From the NCBI GenBank assembly GCA_032622095.1, contig CP136065.1, positions 211,090,151-211,154,150 of the forward strand: a stretch of DNA of 64,000 bases. Direction: 5' to 3'. The DNA is from Siphonodentalium dalli. Taxonomy: Eukaryota > Mollusca > Scaphopoda > Gadilida > Siphonodentaliidae. Below are positions 13,054 to 23,600 of the stretch, piece after piece; the stretch's first letter is position 1; each line of letters begins with the position of its first letter. The notes below the pieces were generated by a model, which was not told where the DNA came from, made no database searches, and saw nothing but the letters and a program-made list of their open reading frames with translations. The position numbers were made by a program, and so were the translations under genes.

Positions 13054-13252
13054 ATTCAGCAGGTAAGAGTATAGTATGTGAATCAGCCCTCAATATTAGG
13101 AAAAACGTCCCACAGCAAATTTAATACTGTGTCATGCTGTGTCATGTAAGATTTCACATGTTGCCATGGCATTTCCAACAGCACTGTTTTATTTCTGTGG
13201 TCAATTATCGAAGACTGATTGGTTTACAATCTGACACATGCACATACATGTA

Positions 13253-13460
13253 CATTAATGCCCTAAGTAACCCTTAACCACAGAAGAATTATAAGTAACT
13301 TTTCCGGATTTAGTCGGAAATATGGCTTGTTGCCATTCATTGGAAAGCTCTCACTGAGAGCTTTCCGATGAATGGCAATAAGCCATATTTCCGACTAAAT
13401 CCTGAAAAGTTACCCATAATTCTGCTGTGGTTAAGAAGTCGATTATTTAGGGCATTACTG
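13253..13460. mobile_element. long-palindrome MITE, family R (mariner-like)
   Basis: Nearly perfect palindrome of about 208 bp centred near 13350. The ends are CA(T)TAATGCCCTAAG and CTTAGGGCATTACTG complement, flanked by TA. TA flanks and CAGTA-type ends fit Tc1/mariner-derived MITEs. Arms contain GGAAATATGGCTTGTTGCC. Confidence 0.75.
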
Positions 13461-13854
13461 TACAATCATAAGCAATGGTATTTCAAGGCATGTTGCGGGC
13501 CTACTGACTGTACCATGCATAATGCCTGTGGTAAGCCCATGGTACATTGAAATGCCGGCATGTGCTTATGTGCAAGTATCACATTTACATAGACATATAA
13601 GCACATATGTGACATACTGATATTTTAAGGTGCCATGGTTCTACCAGATGCCGGCAAATGGGGTCGTTCGGGCACATACATGTACATGTATACTACTACT
13701 GCAACAAAATTTGTAACAGGTATCGCCCAGAAGATACTAGACTACATCTCTGTGTAAATCAGTGTTTGTTCTATTTAAATACAACAAATAATTCCCTGAA
13801 CTTCTCCATTATCTCTTTGTGCATTCACTGCATTGTTATCATATCTTCCCTTGG

Positions 13855-14630
13855 ACCAAGTCTTCTCGGTCCAGAACAGCTTGGGATATCACTTGGGTTT
13901 TGGACAGAGTACCATCCCGTAACTCTTCTATAACTTTACGCCCAGAATCGTGGGCGGGAGTTATCTTGCTTATGTCTCTGGATTAGGTCAAATGGACGCT
14001 TGGTATACATGTATGTGGACATGGAGGGCAGCCATTCACAGCATGATGGTATCAAACATGCATATACAGTAATGCTCTAATTAATCGACTCCATAAACAC
14101 AGCAGAATTATGGGTAACTTTTCAGGATTTAGTCGGAAATATGGCTTGTTGCCATTCATCGGAAAGCTCTCCCCGAGAGCTTTCCGATGAATGGCAACAA
14201 GCCATATTTCCGACTAAATCCTGAAAAGTTACCCATAATTCTGCTGTGTTTAAGGAGTCGATTAATTAGAGCATTACTGTATAGAGGTCCGTTAAATGTC
14301 AAAGCAACAAGATTTATAAGTAAACAAATCCTTGTTTTCCAGAGAATGTCGATTTGTCGTGCTATCAGAAAAGTATGTAAATAATATATTAAACAATCAT
14401 ATCATCACTTTACCTTTTTCTATTACGGTTAATGACATATCATTTTGAAGAATAATTAATCGCAGACATGTCAGATGGATTAATCACATTCAGGGGTTCA
14501 CATGAATGCCCGGGTTCCACATGTAAATGAACATTGTAGTACATCTTTGCAATGAAAGTCTGTTATAGAAGAGTAACGGGACAGGACTCGGTCCAAAACA
14601 GCATCAACAAGAAGACTTGGTCTAATCTTC
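13855..14630. repeat. diverged inverted repeat pair around a MITE
   Basis: About 70 bp at 13855-13935 (ACCAAGTCTTCTCGGTCC, CCCGTAACTCTTCTATAAC) recurs inverted at about 14560-14630. The family R element 14067-14279 sits between them. Perhaps an older element with long arms. Confidence 0.45.
14067..14279. mobile_element. long-palindrome MITE, family R (mariner-like)
   Basis: CAGTAATGCTCTAATTAATC to the complement GCATTACTG, with TA at both flanks. Arms of about 100 bp are nearly perfect complements and meet at AGCTCTCCCCGAGAGCT. Confidence 0.85.
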
Positions 14631-14674
14631 CATCAAATTCTCCATCGTCTCCATTTGATGTTTCTGATTATTCT

Positions 14675-14887
14675 CTATCTTACTGACAATACTGTCTTTC
14701 CTGCACGTACGTTGTCGCTTCCTCTTTTCTGAGTTTGAATTGGTTGATATTTCTGGAGGGGATGTATATATACATCTGTCATTTCATCAGCTTCATTGGA
14801 AATAGGTGTTTTGCTAATTTCATTGTCAATCATGGAAGAAGTTTTCACGGGGACATTATCGTTGGAATCGGTGCACATTGATGCCAT
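14675..14887 (-). CDS. possible small exon or gene fragment, unknown
   Basis: A 70-codon minus-strand frame with hydrophilic, acidic composition (EISKTPISNEADEMTD), unlike the Ile/Tyr/Cys-rich chance frames around it. An AG lies just upstream (GAGGAAG before TTAATGGCA), so it could be a 3' exon of the minus-strand gene starting at 15626. No domain is recognised, and it may be chance. Confidence 0.2.
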   Translation of the reverse strand: MASMCTDSNDNVPVKTSSMIDNEISKTPISNEADEMTDVYIHPLQKYQPIQTQKRGSDNVRAGKTVLSVR

Positions 14888-15167
14888 TAACTTCCTCGGT
14901 GAACATTCACCATGTACTCATAAATATTGCTTAGTTCATTGTTGAATGAGCATCTCTTTGGCTCAGGTCCTGAAATCTTATTATTATCCTCAGCCTTTCA
15001 TAAAATTTTCACAGTGAGTTCCCATTATGCTTGTAGTCGGGCATTTGATTTGCAATTAATTGTCACATATTCTTTTAATCTTCTTTCCAGTGGTGAATAA
15101 TAGTTTGTGTTGGGTTTCATATATAGATCAATTTGCACCCAGGTTACATGCACATGTAGGTCATCAT

Positions 15168-15229
15168 CCTGAAAAGTTACCCATAATTCTGCTGTGGTTA
15201 AGAAGTCGATTACTTAGAGCATTACTGTA
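15168..15229. mobile_element. half of a family R MITE
   Basis: Only the right half is present: CCTGAAAAGTTACCCATAAT through GCATTACTG, followed by TA. The left arm is missing, so this is a truncated copy. The end of the minus-strand frame 15222-15626 runs into it. Confidence 0.7.
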
Positions 15230-15626
15230 ACTGTTGGGATTCAGCACTGTCGGTATTATCTGCAGGCTTCGCACAGGGTTTACAGATAATTTTGTCAAAT
15301 TCACAAAAATCAATCAAGAAATTCAAAACCCATGGGTCAATGGACTTAACTGCTTCTTCGCCAATCTCATTTATCTTCTCTATAACAGCAGGGTAAACCG
15401 CCTTGTGTTGGCCTCCATGGATGTAAATCGTGTCTGTATTGACATTGGTTTCGCTCAAGATATCACATTGAAGCTGGTTGTAAACTAGATGGTTTTCAAG
15501 CACTTCTTTGTCAAAATATCTGTGGAATCTCTCCGGGATAAATTCCTTCAAAGGCCCCAATGGGCCAGGTTCGAATGCATCATCCAAATGAGAGCTATTT
15601 CTGTTATTAGATTCAGAAGTGGCCAT
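15222..15626 (-). CDS. hypothetical protein or first coding exon, unknown function
   Basis: A 134-codon minus-strand frame starting MATSESNNRNSSHLDD. It then has a balanced, protein-like composition (EFIPERFHRYFDKEVLENH, DPWVLNFLIDFCEFDK) and ends AESQQLQ. The last codons and the stop come from the end of a truncated MITE, so the true protein probably ends or splices earlier. A GTAAAC donor-like site follows ...DKII on the minus strand near 15281. No signal peptide, membrane segment or known domain was recognised. It diverges from XPO6, whose first seen exon is 2 kb to the right, so the pair could be head-to-head neighbours if XPO6 starts between them. The overlapping frame 15613-15996 on the same strand is Cys/Met-rich and less convincing. 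Confidence 0.35.
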   Translation of the reverse strand: MATSESNNRNSSHLDDAFEPGPLGPLKEFIPERFHRYFDKEVLENHLVYNQLQCDILSETNVNTDTIYIHGGQHKAVYPAVIEKINEIGEEAVKSIDPWVLNFLIDFCEFDKIICKPCAKPADNTDSAESQQLQ

Positions 15627-16407
15627 TGTGAAACCAAATTTTTCGTGTCAAGAATGATGCTATGCCTCCCCGAGAGGTGGAATACCCAGAATCAAATTCC
15701 AGAATCCATTCTGTCAAATAAAGTGACCAGAATACTATTCTGACACTTCTGCGCATGTCTATCATTCTGGAATGGCCCATGGAAACGCAGCAATCTACAA
15801 ATGCATCACAAAACTTGCACTCGCTGCATGACATCACTGTAACTTGATAGCATGCACACATAACTCCCTTTGGTGGAAATAGTTCCTTTGGTGTTGCCAA
15901 CTGCATACCTTGTGCACATACTAGTAGAACTTCATACTGCATGATCATTGGTGTAAACCTATTGGATAGCCTCTTTAAGTTGGTTCGTGCTTTCAAGCCA
16001 TGTCTATGTACTGTAGGTCAGGGACTAGCCTTGCAGCTGTATTTGGTTACAAAAATGTTGTATTAATTCAAGTCACACCGCGTCACATCCGATTACATGT
16101 TTCCATAAATATTACTTTCACTGAATTCATCATTTGTGAACAAAACTTAGACTACCCTGGTCATCGATATTGATGTAGTAGTAATATGGGATCAATCTAA
16201 TCCTGAATTACGATTTATGAGAATGTAACAAGAACATTTCTTTGATGCCACATAATTATATATTCCCATTTAAATTCATAATTTTCCAATAGATATATAT
16301 GGATGTATTTACAGATGTTTGATTTATCGTACAGATGTACATACCAGATGATATACAGCTATGCTCTAATTAATCGACCCCTTTAACAAGGTTATGGGCC
16401 GGTCATG

Positions 16408-16506
16408 ACCGCAGTCATACCGCAACTACACCGCGGTCATGCGGTAGTACACCGCGGCCATGCGGTAGTACACCGCGGCCATGCGGAGTACACCGCAGTC
16501 ATGCGA
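16408..16506. repeat. CCGCGG-rich minisatellite
   Basis: Several copies of a roughly 21-bp unit, TAGTACACCGCGGCCATGCGG, each itself partly palindromic. Related units reappear at about 16640-16735, so the AT-rich stretch between them may be the loop or body of one element. Confidence 0.8.
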
Positions 16507-16639
16507 TAGTTTGTAACATATTTATTGTGTCTCCCAATATATACAATATTGACAATTTAATAATGATGAAGTAATGAAAGATGAGGGAGTAACCACTGGG
16601 GATTGGAGCACAAGTTATGCAACTTAGATTATAAAGCTC

Positions 16640-16735
16640 CACATGCGGTAGTACACCGCAGTAATCTAGTCCGTTACCGGCGTACACCGCAGTAGTATTT
16701 TCCGCGACCGCCTTACACCGCGGTCAGTCCTCGTG
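16640..16735. repeat. second block of the CCGCGG minisatellite
   Basis: Diverged units of the same repeat (GCGGTAGTACACCGCAG). The stretch just before it (GGATTGGAGCACAAGTT) recurs at about 57283-57300, so the pair belongs to a dispersed repeat. Confidence 0.6.
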
Positions 16736-17227
16736 TCAACCGCGATCGAATAATCTGCCGATAAGAATAATTTTCGCTGTTTGTTTGAAGACTCAAGGCT
16801 GTGTGACATTTTCGATGTTTTGTTCAAGTTGGCCTATAATATATGTTAATATATTAAGAAACTGACCTTACATTCATTCATCGCGTGAAACTAAATATAT
16901 TTTAGAGTACTAACGTCTTCAATGGTTGACGTCCCCACGTAATTCCTTGAGGTCGCCGCTTTCGGCGGGCGCGGGCAATTGGGTGATAATATGTAGCTAA
17001 AAAATATCTCAAATTAAATTTCAACCATGTCTGTGCTCATGGCATGGTTTTTCCACCACCTGTTGGCCACACTATTTGCAGACTTGTACATGAAAAATGA
17101 TATTTTGTTTGATAGTGAATTTTCTATGGTTTTATTTGTATTGTTTTTGATGTTTTAGAGGGACACCAAAAATTATTTTGTTAATTTTTCGATAACATAA
17201 TGTTAGTCTTTGGTATACATGTATATA

Positions 17228-17440
17228 CAGTAATGCTCTAATTAATCGACTCCTTAAACACAGCAGAATTATGGGTAGCTTTTCAGGATTTAGTCGGAAA
17301 TATGGCTTGTTGCCATTCAACGGAAAGCTCTCCCCGAGAGCTTTCCGATGAATGGCAACAAACCATATTTCCGACTAAATCCTGAAAAGTTACCCATAAT
17401 TCTGCTGTAGTTAAAGAGTCGATTACTTAGGGCATTACTG
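17228..17440. mobile_element. long-palindrome MITE, family R (mariner-like)
   Basis: CAGTAATGCTCTAATTAATC to GCATTACTG, with TA flanks at 17226-17227 and 17441-17442. Full-length, nearly perfect palindrome; it ends 167 bp before the first visible XPO6 exon. Confidence 0.85.
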
Positions 17441-17607
17441 TATATGTCTAGTTTACATGTCATTGTTGGTTATCAATATTTTTTCACCAGAAAAATGCAG
17501 AAATCGATGTTAAATTAAATTTGTAATGTTGTTGTTGTAATTTGAGGGCTGAAACTCTGAATACATCTTTAAAACTGATTGAGTGATGGTACTTTTAATT
17601 ATTTCAG

Positions 17608-17698
17608 GCTTCTACAGAAGAATCTCTCCAAGCACTTGAATGCCTCATGACAGAATTTTTCGATGGGCGAACATCAAATGAGAGAAAGCGAGAAATAG
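17608..17698 (+). CDS. XPO6: XPO6 coding exon c1
   Basis: Acceptor ATTTCAG, donor GTAAAA; 91 nt, ends phase 1. Encodes ASTEESLQ then LMTEFFDGRTSNERKREI, matching the extreme N terminus of vertebrate XPO6 (after M). Alanine is residue 2, so only the start codon is missing from the visible exons. Confidence 0.95.
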
Positions 17699-20600
17699 GT
17701 AAAATAAATGATTCTATAAATCTAAATTCTAAGTTCAGCGATGTGAATCATCAGTACGAGTTAACAGTATATTTAAACCTTTGTCATTTGCCTGTAAGTG
17801 TGCTTTTTGTCATCTGTATATAAGTTCGTCTTTTGTAATTTTACTGATATTTGTTAACCAGTTCTCTGCTATTATATATATGGGCTACAGGGTTTTCACT
17901 CCAAAGATAAAAAAAATTCTGCTAAACCAATTGTCTCACGTTTTGCTCATTGTTAATCAAATCCAGTAATTTTAATTACTTGTATACGGCTATATCATTT
18001 TTTGAAATTTTACTTTTATTAAACTTTTCTCTGGGATGGAAATAAAACATGATGCATCAAAAGCCAATCACACATACCGACGACGATCCAGTACTTATAA
18101 TTATTGGTCAAACCAAAACAAAAATCTCATGAATATTGGGACATTTTAGCTCACCTGAGATGAAGTCTCCGGTGGAGCTATAGTCATCACTCCTCGTCTG
18201 TTGTTCATCCATCCATTGGAGCGTCCATCCATTCGTCCATCAACAATTCTTTAAACATCTTCTTCTCCGGAACCATAATACCGAATGGGTTCATATTTGG
18301 TGTGGATGTCCCCTAGGTGGCTCACATTCAGTTTTGTTCAAATGAGGTCACATGTCAAATATGGGCAGAGCCAGGGACTTAACTCTTTCCGCCATAGTAA
18401 TTCTTAAAACGACTTCTCAAGAACCGTCAGGCTGATTTAGCTTATATTTGGTATGGAAGTTCCTTGGGTGACTGTGTCCCTGTTTACAACTACTTGTTTT
18501 AAATGATTTTGACAAGTACTGACTGTTTTTAGAACTTGTAGTCTTTAGAGTCCCAGTCTTCTCAGTCTTTGGACTCAGGTGAGCGTCTCAGCAGTCATTG
18601 ACTGTCTTGTTACATATGCTAGTACCTTAGATGTACAATGTAATCATAACATCAAAAGCGATAAATTGTCTTGATCATGGTATATACAGGTATTATATTA
18701 TGCTTGCTTTATCATGATACACACAGAGTATAGCAGTAGGTCTAACAAAAATGTAATTAAATTCCACTTGCATTATTCAACCCTGACTCACAACAATGAG
18801 ATATTGGAGTGTTTTCTACTCTCCGAACTCTACAACCAGTAGAAATGAACAAGAAAGACATTCAGTCATCTCTCATTATATAGAAGCGTGTTAGATAAAG
18901 ATTGTTAACAAAATATTCTTGAATATTTCAGAGGTGCTACTTGACAGTTTCTGCCAGACAGAGGATGCATGGAAGCACAGCTTGTATTTTATGAGTCACA
19001 CACAGAATGAGTACGTTATGATGTTCTGTATGACTGTACTGGAGGTATGTTTTCATGGAAGCACAGCTTGTATTTTATGAGTCACACACAGAATGAGTAC
19101 GTTATGATGTTCTGTATGACTGTACTGGAGGTATGTTTTCATGGAAGCACAGCTTGTATTTTATGAGTCACACACAGAATGAGTACGTTATGATGTTCTG
19201 TATGACTGTACTGGAGGTATGTTTTCATGGAAGCACAGCTTGTATTTTATGAGTCACACACAGAATGAGTATGTTATGATGTTCTGTATGACTGTACTGG
19301 AGGTATGTTTTCTTGGAACATTTTCATTGAGGTAACTTTCATAAATTCAAATTCGTATTGTATCATGTGTATCATTATTCAGGCGATCAAGTAATTTCTG
19401 AAGATGGTTAAATGTAAATGAACAAAACTGGCAATAGTTTACATGTCCATTACTAGTATGTGTTTTTGACTCATCTAGCTAGCTATTAACCCTTTACCCA
19501 ACAGAAGGGCCCTGTGCCAATGCATTCTCTTATATATGCGAGTCGACCATAGGTCGCCTCGTATATATAAGAGAATGCATTGGCTTAACCCTTTACCCAA
19601 CAGAAGGGCCCTGTGCCAATGCTTTCTCTTATATATGCGAGTCGACCATAGGTCGCCTCGCATATATAAGAGAATGCATTGGCTTAACACATTAAAAATT
19701 ATAAAATTGTTAAAGAATGTAAGAAAAAATGGTAAAAAGTGTTAAAAACAGATTTTTTTTAGGCCAATGCATTCTCTTATATATGCGAGGCGACCTATGG
19801 TCGATTCGCATATATAAGAGAATGCATTGGCACAGGGCATAACTGTAACTATCACAATGTGGTCATGGCGCCGGTTCCAATGATATCCATATTTGTATGG
19901 TTTTATTGAGAGAGACCGAAGATATTTTAGGCTGTTGAAGCTTTATTTGGCCGGTTTGTTGGGTAAAGGGTTAACACATTAAAAATTATAAAATTGTTAC
20001 AGAATGTAAGAAAAAATGGTAAAAAGTGTTAAAAAAAGATTTTTTTAGGCCAATGCATTCTCTTATATATGCGAGGCGACCTATGGTCGACTCGCATATA
20101 TAAGAGAATGCATTGGCACAGGGCATAACTGTAACTATCACAATGTGGTCAAGGAGCCGGATCCAATGATATCCATATTTGTATGGTTCTATTGAGACAG
20201 ACCGAAGATATTTTAGGCTGTTGAAGCTTTATTTGGCCGGTTTTTTGGGTAAAGGGTTAAATACATTTTAGTTATCCCCTATAAACAGAGTTTAGCAGGG
20301 GATATAGAAATGGTCCATCCAAAATTTCGGGCTCTAGATCTCAGTCATCAGTAGTCGGAATTGAATGTTCTTCGGTATGCCGATGAACCACCATGGGGAA
20401 AGGATATTTACATACAACGCGTTTCGTCCATTCAGTTTATTTTGAGTTACGGGACTTGTGTGCAAATGGATTTTTAAAGCATTGTTGGTAAATACAAATT
20501 GTAACAGTTAATTTTCTTTGTATTAAAAGCAACATTTGGACACCTCGAGAAGCAGATATATTTTTAGGTGACATGTACTGGGGGGGGAGTGGGGGGGCCT

Positions 20601-23600
20601 TAATATATTTGTCAGTCATCTTCAGGTTTCTTAACCCTGTCATGACTGGATCTTCATGAAATTTTGCGAAAACCGTGTGCCAATGCATTCTCTTTATATA
20701 TGCGAGTCACCCATAGGGAGCTTCGCATATATAAGAGAATACATTGGCCAAACAATATTTACCTTGACCTTGTAATCCAGTGCATTCTCGTATGTATGTG
20801 AGGCTCCCTATGGTCGACTTGCATATACATGTATAAGAGAATGGACTGGTACAAGGTCTTTAATGCTGCACCAACGCAGCTCCTGTCATGAAAGGTTTAA
20901 TGGCAATAAAGGAAAATTAAAGAATAAAAACAATGGCATAATTATGAGAAGACCTTTGTGAAAATCTTGGCTTTATTTATTTAAGTTAACCCTTACATGT
21001 CTGGAGCTTTCTGAAATTTTGCGAAAACCCTGTGCCAATGCATTTCTCTTATATATGCGAGTCAACCATAGGGAGCCTTGCATATATAAGAGAATATATT
21101 GGCCTAACAATATTTAGGCAAGTGCATTCTCTTATATATGTGAGGCTCCCCATGGGAAACTGGCATATATAAGAGAATGTACTGGCACAAGAGCTTTAAT
21201 GCTGCTCCAGCGCAGCTCCCATCATGAGAGGGTTAACCATTTCACTCGAGAATTAATTCTTCCATTCAGTTCTAAAAAAATACATTGGAATGTTTTATGA
21301 TTTCATGCTTCTTTGCTTGTTTTCAGAACCTCATCAACAAGAGATGGGTTGGGTTGAATTGCCAGTACAAGCTTGAGATACGGACAACACTCAACCAATT
21401 TATGCTGTCTCATCATAACCATGTCCCTAGCTATATAAGGAACAAACTCGTTAAGCTTGTCGTTGATGTCGGCAGGATCGACTGGCCACATTTCTATCCA
21501 GACTTCTTATCAAGTATCCTGCAGGTAAAAAGTTTCCTCTCAAATTCAGCACTCACAATTTGTCTTTATACTCTTTGTTTTTTATTTCTGAATATATAAC
21601 GCACACAAGTGTTGTGTTTTAGCTGAGGCATTTTATTTTTTATTACTTGGTTTACGGATTTTCTTACCCCAAAATAAGCTGTTTGTCAATAAAAATAAAA
21701 TTTTAATTTTTGTTTTTTTTTATTTCTGCCTATGGGAATATTAATCCAGACATATAAAAAAAAGTAAAAAGTAAAAGTTTATGTAAAATGTACAACAATA
21801 TCGATTGAACAGCGAAGCCTCCCAGTGATGTTTATGGTATTGAATGTCAACGCCAACATGGCGGATTCTGATATTGGTGTTTTCATCTATCCATATCATG
21901 CTTTAAAGAAACATCCAAATTGAACAATTTATTTGCCTGTGCTTGTTTGAGTGTGGAAATTATTATACAGCAAATATTTTATTTCTCCCGACCCTATTTT
22001 TTGACAATTTAAATTAAAAAATTATCCAGATTTTATTTTAATTTTTTCCTCCCACCTCCCCTACATTTGAGCCAAAGAAATCCATAAACCAAGTAATAAA
22101 ATAAATAAGGAGCCTAAACTTAATAACACCATTTCAATAAACGTTGGTTGTTAAAGGGACACAGGGTCTTCAAAGTGAGTAATAATAACATAAATTATAT
22201 AAAAGTTTCTGATACAACTGTAATTAACAAGAACATGTAAAACTGCTTCTACTTTGATCTTATCTTCATTTGTACTAACTCTACAATAACGAGATCATTG
22301 TTATGTAAACATTACTGTTTCAGATCAAAGTCCAATTAATTCAATAAATTATCAGTTTAATCAAAACATTATGGCAAACATTGGAAAAGGTCAAAGCATT
22401 GAAAAATATTCTGAAAAATCATATTAAGACTTAAATATTTGAACTTACTATGCAATTAGCGATGTTTGTTGACAATTCACTGTAACAGTTTTTTTTACAT
22501 AAAAATGGTTTCAACATGCAAAATTTTATTATTGGAGAACTATTAATAATGAATGTAACAACTAAGTTTATCTATTTCTCCATGTTCTTGTGGTGGTGTA
22601 TTTACAGACTTTTATATTTTTGCTCATTTACCCATTGCATTGGGTTCCTTTAAATACACAGAAATGAACTTATCTGTTGCTAGCTGTCAGTTGATGGCAA
22701 GCCTTGAAATAGCGTGTCTGTCATTTGCAGAATGAGGTCCCCAGAGGGTGAATTTAATGATGCTACCCTGCATAGCAGGCTAGCATCACCAAATTCACCC
22801 ACCTCATTCTGCTGAGTTGTAAGCAGAATGAGGTCCCCAGGTGAATTTGCAAATTCTGCAAATGACAGGCACGCTATTTCAAGGCTTGGTTGATGGCATG
22901 AATGCGATGGACTAACTATATCATGAAACAACGAGGCCTCATTTTATATTTCAATGATTTTAACCGTTTCATAATGGGAGTTGCGTGTGCTTGTGCAGCA
23001 TTAAAGATCCTGTGCCAATGCAGTCTCCCACAGGGAGCCTCGCATATTTAATAGTATGCTCTGGATTACACGGTCAAGGTAGATATTGTAATGCTAATGC
23101 ATTGGGACAGGGTTTTCGCAAAATTTCAGGAAGCTCCAATCATGCAAGGGTTAAGAGTGCCAAAAATTATCGCCCAATGACACACATGTGTGGCTCTGTA
23201 TTTATTGAACACCTGACCGGCGTATATTTCTTCATGTTATAGTCTCATCTTGTAATTATTTAAAGATGCTTTTATTTAACCCTTTCAGTGCCAAGTCCGA
23301 TTTTTGTATCAACCCATATTTCCTTGATCATTTTTCAAATTTATTGATTATAATAATGTGATACATTGATGGAAAGAGCTCTACTCTTAGAGTTCTTTCC
23401 ATCAATGTATCACATTATTATAATCAATAAATTTGAAAAATGATCAAGGAAATATGGGTTGATACAAAAATCGGACTTGGCACTGAAAGGGTTAAGGTTC
23501 CAGACATTGTTGAGTTCAATAGTATTTCATGCATTTCCAGTGTCATTTCATACCACACAAGTACATGTTTTATGTTAAAAAATCCTGAGTAATCAGATTT

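Noticed and set aside
13368-14384. Frames starting MNGNKPYFRLNPEKLPIILL
   Set aside because: Translation of the family R MITE arm; identical frames occur at 17320 (minus), 14187 and 52471.
19475-19745. Open frames on both strands with repeated HRSPRIYKRMHW-like text
   Set aside because: They are translations of the TTAA MITE palindromes; the same text recurs at every copy (41014, 58012 and others).
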